A program made the position numbers and the translations under genes. Shown here piece after piece: positions 8,463-13,137 of a stretch of 13,137 nt of DNA (position 1 is its first letter; each line of letters opens with the position of its first letter). The notes below the pieces were generated by a model. The model was not told where the DNA came from. It did no database searches and saw only the letters and a list, made by a program, of their open reading frames with translations. This DNA is from JBEKLJ01 sp050010255 (lineage in GTDB: Bacteria; Acidobacteriota; Terriglobia; Bryobacterales; Bryobacteraceae), in contig JBEKLJ010000093.1 of NCBI GenBank assembly GCA_050010255.1, positions 1-13,137 on the forward strand, read 5' to 3'.

Positions 8463-9569
8463 ATGATTACCAGACGGGAGTGGATGGCCGGTTCCGCGCT
8501 GCTCGGAGCAGCACGGGTGGGATTGGGTGCGCAGGCCGCACCCAGGAACATCGTCATCGCCAGCGCGAACGGCCTGCGCGCCTGCGCGCGGGCGATGGAG
8601 ATGCTGGCGGCCGGCCGGGACACGCTCGAGGCCGTCGTCGCCGGTGTCAGCCTCATTGAGGAAGATCCGGAGGACAACTCGGTCGGTTACGGCGGCCTGC
8701 CGAACGAGGAGGGCGTAGTCGAGCTCGACGCCTCGGTGATGCACGGGCCAACCCGCCGTGGCGGCGCCGTCGCCGCTTTGCGCAACATCAAGACACCGTC
8801 GCAGGTCGCCCGGCTCATCATGGAGCAGACCGATCACGTCATGCTCGTCGGCGAGGGCGCTCTCCGCTTCGCCAAGGCGTTCGGATTCGAGGAGGCGAAC
8901 CTCCTCACCGACAAATCGCGCCTGGCCTGGCTGGTCTGGAAGAAGTCCCTCCGCGACGCCGCGGGCCACAGCAACTGGGGACCGGGGCTGGATGCGCCGC
9001 CGGCGGCGCCTCTGGCGCACTTGAAAAGGAGCTTCCCGGGTATCGACGAACAGACGCTGGCCTGGGCTTGGGACGTTGCCGCTACGCCGCCCACCGGTAC
9101 GATCAATTGCCTGGCGCTGAACTCCAAGGGCGAGATGTCGGGCGTCACCACCACCAGCGGCCTGGCCTGGAAGATCCCCGGCCGCGTCGGCGATTCGCCG
9201 ATCCTGGGCGCCGGCCTGTGGGTGGATCAGGACGTCGGGGCAGCCGGCTCGACCGGCCGGGGCGAGGAGAACATTCGCGTCGCCGGAGCGCACACCATCG
9301 TCGAGAACATGCGCCACGGCATGCCGGCGAAAGAGGCGTGCCTGGACGCGCTCCAGCGCGTGGCGCGGAACTTCGGCAACGACCGCGCGCGCTTGCTGCA
9401 GTTCGACCTGAGCTTCTACGCGCTTCGCAAGGACGGCGACTATGCCGGCGCCTCGCTCTGGAACACCGTCCGGCAGCGCGACGCCTGGGCCAGGCGCAAG
9501 TTCGCCGTCAGCGATGGCAGCGGCCCCAGCCGTTTGGAGGAGTGCGCCTTCCTGCTCGAGAGGAGGTAG
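8463..9569 (+). CDS. Tat-exported N4-(beta-N-acetylglucosaminyl)-L-asparaginase family Ntn hydrolase
   Basis: A 368-aa precursor of the glycosylasparaginase type, which cleaves itself before a Thr to make alpha and beta chains and then hydrolyses the amide of (glyco)asparagine. The N-terminus TRREWMAGSALLG carries twin arginines, so Tat export is likely. The alpha part contains NSVGYGGLPNEEGVVELDASVMHG. Predicted cleavage is before Thr213 in GTINCLALN. Thr231, Arg241 and Asp244 (TTSGLAWK, GRVGDSP) keep the spacing of Thr152, Thr170, Arg180 and Asp183 of the Flavobacterium enzyme, and the Gly-rich STGRGEE loop follows. The residues before the nucleophile are Thr-Gly rather than the usual His-Asp, as discussed in the findings. 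The ATG has gagagg 9 nt upstream; a longer open frame to 8271 overlaps the previous gene and lacks homology. Physiological substrate is not proven. Confidence 0.9.
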   Translation: MITRREWMAGSALLGAARVGLGAQAAPRNIVIASANGLRACARAMEMLAAGRDTLEAVVAGVSLIEEDPEDNSVGYGGLPNEEGVVELDASVMHGPTRRGGAVAALRNIKTPSQVARLIMEQTDHVMLVGEGALRFAKAFGFEEANLLTDKSRLAWLVWKKSLRDAAGHSNWGPGLDAPPAAPLAHLKRSFPGIDEQTLAWAWDVAATPPTGTINCLALNSKGEMSGVTTTSGLAWKIPGRVGDSPILGAGLWVDQDVGAAGSTGRGEENIRVAGAHTIVENMRHGMPAKEACLDALQRVARNFGNDRARLLQFDLSFYALRKDGDYAGASLWNTVRQRDAWARRKFAVSDGSGPSRLEECAFLLERR

Positions 9570-9600
9570 CCCGGGCTGCGGCCGACGCCCGCAGGTGCGG

Positions 9601-9699
9601 ACAAAAACCGGGGCCAGACAGCCACTTTTCGCGCTCCACGCTCTCTGAAGACAACGGATACGCGCACGCGAAAAGTGGCTGTCTGTACCCGGTTTTTGT
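9601..9699. repeat. 99-bp palindromic element, 33-bp inverted arms
   Basis: Left arm 9601-9633 (begins acaaaaaccgggg) and right arm 9667-9699 (ends acccggtttttgt) are reverse complements at 31 of 33 positions, around a 33-nt loop. It lies between the convergent asparaginase-like and epimerase-like genes and could form a strong hairpin at the end of either transcript; on each strand the distal arm ends in a run of five T. The arm motif (accggg...cagacagccacttttc) resembles repeats that accompany REP-associated tyrosine transposases (RAYT/IS200-like) in many bacteria; that link is an inference. Non-autonomous mobile element or bidirectional terminator are both possible. The rest of 9570-9777 contains no gene. 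Confidence 0.8.
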
Positions 9700-9761
9700 G
9701 AGGACGCCGGCCGAGGGCAACTTGAGAAGATGCCGGCCTCCCGCAAGCCGCAGCCGAAGGC

Positions 9762-9781
9762 GTGCGAGAAGATCGGGCTAG
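9762..9781 (+). repeat. 20-bp dispersed repeat, copy 2
   Basis: gtgcgagaagatcgggctag matches the minus strand of 6020-6039 at 19 of 20 positions. This copy covers the stop codon of the epimerase-like gene (cta at 9778-9780), so the repeat may have supplied that stop. Upstream bases (gaag/gaac) show some further similarity between the copies. Confidence 0.55.
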
Positions 9782-10614
9782 GCCAGCAGCGAGCCGAGGG
9801 CGCCCTCGAGCGTGGGATAGCGAAACTCGAACCCCGCCTGCCGCGCCGCCTGCGGCAGCACGCGCTGGCTGCCCAGCAGAACGCCGGCCATTTCCCCATA
9901 GGCCAGCCGGAGAGCCAGCGCGGGCACCGCCAGGAACGCCGGACGGTGAAGCAGGCGCGCCAGCGTGGCGGTCAAGTCCGCGTTCCTCACGGGGCCCGGC
10001 GCGGTCGCGTTCACTGCGCCGGCGAGCTCCGGCGTCCTGAGCGCGAATTGGATCAGGTCCAGCAGGTCCTCGCGGTGGATCCAGGACATCCACTGGCGAC
10101 CGTTGCCGAGCCGCCCGCCGAAACCACGCCGGAAGAGCGGCAGCAGGCGCGCCAGCACTCCGCCGTCGCGTCCCAGCACGATGCCGCCGCGCAGCGTGAC
10201 CACGCGCATCCCAAGCTGCGCGGCCCGGCCGGCCGCCTTCTCCCACTCCACGCACACCTCGGCCAGGAAGTCGGCGCCGGGCGCGGAGGATTCGGTCAGG
10301 ATCTCGTCTCCACGCGGGCCGTAGATCCCGATCGCCGAGGCCGAAATGAACACGGCGGGCCGCGGCTGCACGCTCGCCAGCGCGTTGACGAGGCGGATGG
10401 TGCCGTCCACGCGGCTGGCCCGGATTCGCTTCTTCGCTGCCGCCGTCCACCGCTGCACCACCGTTTCGCCGGCCAGGTGCACGACTGCGTCCCCGCCCGG
10501 CACCGCGCCGAGCTGCCGCACGTGCAGCGGCGCCACGGTGTGCCCCGCCGCGCGCAGCCGCTCGGCGAGCGCCCGCCCGATGAACCCGCTCGCTCCCGTC
10601 ACCGCAATCTGCAC
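9778..10614 (-). CDS. TIGR01777 family NAD(P)-binding epimerase-like protein (YfcH-like SDR)
   Basis: A 278-aa extended short-chain dehydrogenase/reductase, presumably cytoplasmic; the family's substrate is generally unknown. The Rossmann signature GASGFIG is at 7-13, followed by VVHLAGE (44-50), the strand and active-site region FISASAIGIYG (89-99, with the Tyr at 98), and WMSWIHREDL (175-184), which is diagnostic of TIGR01777. The C-terminal part (about 228-275) matches the DUF1731-type tail. The start is GTG at 10614, chosen because the Rossmann fold begins directly after it (MQIAVTG) and a good Shine-Dalgarno, GGGGAGG, lies 10 nt upstream. The frame stays open further upstream but runs into nuoM. 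The gene follows nuoM on the same strand after 83 nt, with a GC-rich hairpin in the gap. Confidence 0.92.
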   Translation of the reverse strand: MQIAVTGASGFIGRALAERLRAAGHTVAPLHVRQLGAVPGGDAVVHLAGETVVQRWTAAAKKRIRASRVDGTIRLVNALASVQPRPAVFISASAIGIYGPRGDEILTESSAPGADFLAEVCVEWEKAAGRAAQLGMRVVTLRGGIVLGRDGGVLARLLPLFRRGFGGRLGNGRQWMSWIHREDLLDLIQFALRTPELAGAVNATAPGPVRNADLTATLARLLHRPAFLAVPALALRLAYGEMAGVLLGSQRVLPQAARQAGFEFRYPTLEGALGSLLA

Positions 10615-10624
10615 CGGCCCTAAA

Positions 10625-10631
10625 CCTCCCC
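10625..10631 (-). promoter_or_regulatory. ribosome binding site deciding the epimerase start
   Basis: On the minus strand GGGGAGG precedes the GTG at 10614 by 10 nt. This is the best Shine-Dalgarno on the minus strand of the window and supports the short form of the protein over the longer open frame. Confidence 0.7.
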
Positions 10632-10633
10632 GC

Positions 10634-10662
10634 GGCGCGCGCGCCTGGCGCCGGCGCGCGCC
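10634..10662 (-). other. GC-rich hairpin between nuoM and the epimerase gene
   Basis: ggcgcgcgc (10634-10642) and gcgcgcgcc (10654-10662) form a perfect 9-bp stem with an 11-nt loop that itself contains the palindrome ggcgcc. On the minus strand it stands just 2 nt before the Shine-Dalgarno of the epimerase-like gene. No U-tract follows. It might slow polymerase, block ribosome entry or stabilise processed RNA; function is unknown. Confidence 0.5.
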
Positions 10663-10697
10663 TCTTCCATGATTCCCATTCTGACGTGGAGCCGGGC

Positions 10698-12245
10698 CTA
10701 ACGGGAAGCCGTCACCGCCGGGCCGCTCGGGGCCGGCTGGTTCGCCGGCCTGTGCCCGGCGTGGTAGCCCGGCCGGACCCGCTCGACAATCTGGGCCGCC
10801 GGCCGCTCCAGCACGCCGAAGAACGGCTTCGGATAGATCCCGATCCAGAAGGCCCACACCACCAGCGGCGCGAACACCAGGATCTCCCTCAGCGACAGGT
10901 CGCGCAGCTTCGCGTTCTTCTCCGCCACCTCGCCGAGCATCGTCCGCTGGAACAGCCAGATCAGGTACGCCGCTCCCAGCGCGATCCCCACCACGCACCA
11001 GAACGCCCAGTTGAAGGACATCTGATACGCCCCCTGGAGGATCGTGATCTCCCCGATGAAGCCGTTCAGGCCCGGCATGCCCATCGAGCTGAGCGCGGTG
11101 ACGAAGAACACCATCGTGAGGACCGGCATCACCTTCAGCAGCCCGCCGTACTCGGCGATCTCGCGCGTGTGCCGCCGCTCATAAGCGATGCCGACGATCA
11201 GGAACAGCATCCCGGTCGAGATGCCGTGGTTGATCTGCTGGAGCATCGAGCCCTGGATGCCGGCCGGATTCAGCGCGAAGATTCCCAGCGTGCAGAAGCC
11301 CAGGTGGCTCACCGAGGAGTAGGCGATCAGCTTCTTCCAGTCCTTCTGCATCAGGCAGACCAGCGCGCCGTAGACGATCGCGATGATCGACAGCACGGCC
11401 ATCGCCGTAACGACCCGCGAGTCCTTCGAGGCATCCGGCAGGAGCGGCAGCGAGAAGCGCAGGAACCCGTAGGTGCCCATCTTCAGCAGCACGCTCGCCA
11501 GCATCACCGAGCCGGCCGTGGGCGCCTCCGTGTGCGCGTCCGGCAGCCAGGTGTGCAGCGGCCACATCGGCACCTTCACCGCGAACCCCGCGAAGAAGGC
11601 CCAGAAGATCCACCACTGCGCCGTGCTCGAGACGCTCGTTCGCATCAGGTCCGGGATCGCGAAGCTGTAGACCCCGAACTCGGCGGAGTGCGCGAAGTAG
11701 AGCGCCAGAATACCCAGGAACATCACCACCGAGCCCACGAACGTGTAAATGATGAACTTGAACGCCGAGTAGACTCGCCGCGGCCCGCCCCAGATCGCGA
11801 TGATGAAGTACATCGGCACCAGGCCCAGCTCCCAGAACACGAAGAACAGCAGGAAGTCGCGCGCCAGGAACACGCCCAGCATCGAGGCTTGAAGCAGCAG
11901 GAAGTGCGCGTAGTATTCCTTCAACCGGTGCTCGATGGCGTTCCAGCTCGAAAGCACGGCCACGAAGCCCAGCAGGCCGGTCAGGACCACCAGCAGGAGG
12001 CTGTAGCCGTCAATGGCCAGGTGGTAGGATGCGCCGATCGAGGGGATCCAGTCCGCCCTTTCCGTGAACTGGAAGTCTTGCCCGCGGTCGAAGCGGAAGA
12101 CCAGCGGCAGGCAGGCGGCGAACCCCAGCAGCGCGGCGGCGTTGGCCCAGAGCTTGACCCAGCGCGGCCGCGAGGATGGAATCGCAAGCAGAACCAGCAG
12201 GCCGGCCAGCGGTGTCAGCAGAACTATGGAGAGAAGGTGGTCCAT
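10698..12245 (-). CDS. nuoM: NADH-quinone oxidoreductase subunit M
   Basis: Antiporter-like proton-pumping subunit of respiratory complex I in the inner membrane; 515 aa, the usual length, with about 14 hydrophobic segments. Key residues are present: Glu139 in FFVFWELGLVPMYF (E. coli NuoM Glu144), Lys224 in FAVKVPMWPLHTWLPDAH (Lys234), Lys255 in VLLKMGTYG (Lys265), His314 in SSVSHLG and Glu399 in GFIGE (Glu407). HTWLPDAHTEAPTAGSV and GMPGLNGF are family signatures and separate it from NuoL and NuoN. ATG 12245 gives the typical N-terminus DHLLSIVLLTPLAG; the frame is open further upstream without homology. The C-terminus has a Pro/Ala-rich tail of about 20 residues. Neither nuoL nor nuoN is adjacent, which is unusual. 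Confidence 0.96.
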   Translation of the reverse strand: MDHLLSIVLLTPLAGLLVLLAIPSSRPRWVKLWANAAALLGFAACLPLVFRFDRGQDFQFTERADWIPSIGASYHLAIDGYSLLLVVLTGLLGFVAVLSSWNAIEHRLKEYYAHFLLLQASMLGVFLARDFLLFFVFWELGLVPMYFIIAIWGGPRRVYSAFKFIIYTFVGSVVMFLGILALYFAHSAEFGVYSFAIPDLMRTSVSSTAQWWIFWAFFAGFAVKVPMWPLHTWLPDAHTEAPTAGSVMLASVLLKMGTYGFLRFSLPLLPDASKDSRVVTAMAVLSIIAIVYGALVCLMQKDWKKLIAYSSVSHLGFCTLGIFALNPAGIQGSMLQQINHGISTGMLFLIVGIAYERRHTREIAEYGGLLKVMPVLTMVFFVTALSSMGMPGLNGFIGEITILQGAYQMSFNWAFWCVVGIALGAAYLIWLFQRTMLGEVAEKNAKLRDLSLREILVFAPLVVWAFWIGIYPKPFFGVLERPAAQIVERVRPGYHAGHRPANQPAPSGPAVTASR

Positions 12246-12494
12246 GACGAGGGCAGCCCACCATCTTAGCAGGCGCGCTGTGGCCGGCTGCGAGCCGCCG
12301 CTTGTCCGCGCGGGACGGCCACGTTCCGCCGTAGGCCCGGTCATATCAGCTAGCATGGCTGCCCAAACGAAGAAGCGGCGGCCGGTTTTTCGATGGCCCA
12401 CACGAGTCCCAGCGGAAACCGTCAAGAGGCAAAGTCGTCCTGGAATCAACGAGATCGCGTAGCGCGGTCGAAACCAGGTATATCCTCTCTTGTC

Positions 12495-12502
12495 AGAGGA
12501 GG
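12495..12502 (+). promoter_or_regulatory. strong ribosome binding site of the tandem-repeat protein gene
   Basis: AGAGGAGG lies 6 nt before the ATG at 12509 and is a near-perfect anti-Shine-Dalgarno match, which fixes the start. A TATATC string at 12480-12485 could be a -10 box, giving a short leader, but no -35 is seen. The divergent gap 12246-12494 shows no gene and no other clear signal. Confidence 0.75.
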
Positions 12503-12508
12503 ACGCCC

Positions 12509-13137
12509 ATGCGGACAATCGGCATCCTGAGTGGTGTGGTTTTGGCAACGGCTCTGGTTTTGTTTGCTGCGCAAGGCAGCCGGCATTCGCTTACGATCGA
12601 CAATGCTTCGGACTACGACATACACCGCCTGTACGTGTCGTCGAGCGATGTCGAAAGCTGGGGGCCAGATCAACTGGGGACACGCATTCTCAGATCCGGC
12701 TCGTCATTCACGCTGTCGGATATCAGGACCGGCGAATACGATATCAAGTTCGTGGACCGGGATGGTGATCCGTGCGTGCTCAGAAGGATCAAGATCGTCG
12801 AGGACGCCTCGTGGAGGCTGACTACCGACTGGCTTCTGAGGTGCGAGGGATACTCGGGACACCGCGGGTATTCTCTATCGATCCAGAACGACTCCCGCTA
12901 CCGCATTCGCGAGATTTACATGTCCTCGAGTAGGGAAGAGTCCTGGGGAAGGGATCACTTGGGGGACAAAATCCTCAGCCCCGGGTCGGTCTTCACGATT
13001 TCCGGGATCTCGGCCGGCGAATGGGATGTGAAGTTCGTGGACGAAGACCGTGACTCGTGCGTGCTGAGAAGGATCAGTATTACGGAGAATACCTCTTGGA
13101 CACTCACGACGAACTGGCTTCTGCACTGCGAGGGTTA
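12509..13137 (+). CDS. exported protein with two tandem ~88-aa repeats, cut by the window edge
   Basis: The frame runs from the ATG through 209 codons to the right edge without a stop; the last two bases are ta, so the next codon is Tyr or a stop. Function is not recognised. An N-terminal signal peptide (MRTIGILSGVVLATALVLFAAQG) is followed by repeat 1 (27-114) and repeat 2 (122-209), 54 of 88 residues identical with no gap. Each repeat has the pattern N-S-Y-I-Y-SSS-ESWG-D-LG-IL-GS-FT-G-E-D-KFVD-D-D-CVLRRI-SW-LTT-WLL-CEG. Two Cys per repeat suggest one disulfide in each domain, and the D-x-D-x-D stretch could bind a metal. In repeat 1 CEG is followed by Tyr, so a Tyr codon and a third repeat are possible. 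The DNA looks less GC-rich and uses AGA/AGG arginine codons, unlike its neighbours. It is divergent from nuoM. Confidence 0.85.
   Translation, partial: MRTIGILSGVVLATALVLFAAQGSRHSLTIDNASDYDIHRLYVSSSDVESWGPDQLGTRILRSGSSFTLSDIRTGEYDIKFVDRDGDPCVLRRIKIVEDASWRLTTDWLLRCEGYSGHRGYSLSIQNDSRYRIREIYMSSSREESWGRDHLGDKILSPGSVFTISGISAGEWDVKFVDEDRDSCVLRRISITENTSWTLTTNWLLHCEG

Noticed and set aside
10686..12269. 527-aa plus-strand open frame
   Set aside because: It is the antisense shadow of nuoM, very rich in Arg, His, Gln and Asp, with no domain; nuoM carries all conserved residues.
12246..12548. N-terminal extension of nuoM
   Set aside because: Not hydrophobic, no family similarity, and it would overlap the divergent gene; the ATG at 12245 gives the typical NuoM N-terminus.
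12875..13126. 83-aa minus-strand open frame at the right edge
   Set aside because: Antisense to repeat 2 of the exported protein, whose repeat structure and ribosome site show the coding strand.

Overview
The window is GC-rich, bacterial and gene-dense, with Sec/Tat-exported enzymes mixed among housekeeping genes. An exported S9 peptidase, a triheme c7-type cytochrome, large-protein-style hypotheticals with N-terminal anchors, a TIGR01777 epimerase and short palindromic dispersed repeats all fit Acidobacteriota (Solibacter/Bryobacter-like). This assignment is an inference from gene content and style; there is no rRNA or other marker that proves it.

Layout. Positions 1-193 hold no gene, but carry two 20-bp tandem repeats that could be the end of an insertion sequence lying off the left edge, plus one copy of a 62-bp dispersed repeat. 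An exported S9 (DPP5-like) serine peptidase follows on the minus strand (194-2329), with a second copy of the 62-bp repeat just upstream of it. Divergent from it, hisS and aspS form a tight pair (1-nt gap) encoding histidyl- and aspartyl-tRNA synthetases. Four more plus-strand genes follow: a small exported triheme cytochrome, an anchored protein of unknown function, an exported alpha/beta hydrolase with a helical/TPR-like tail, and a Tat-exported glycosylasparaginase-family Ntn hydrolase. The intergenic DNA around 5986-6039 and 9601-9699 is packed with palindromes.

From 9778 to 12245 the minus strand carries nuoM (a proton-pumping subunit of complex I) followed 83 nt later by a TIGR01777 NAD(P)-dependent epimerase-like gene. 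No other nuo gene is present on either side of nuoM. At the right edge, divergent from nuoM, a gene with a very good ribosome binding site encodes an exported protein built from two near-identical ~88-residue repeats. It runs off the window and its DNA is visibly less GC-rich than its neighbours.

I see no convincing new multi-gene system. The parts most worth following up are the tandem-repeat exported protein at 12509-13137, the 33-33-33 palindromic element at 9601-9699, the cluster of small palindromes and shared 20-mer near 6000 and 9770, the unusual sequence before the catalytic Thr of the asparaginase-like enzyme, and the isolated nuoM.
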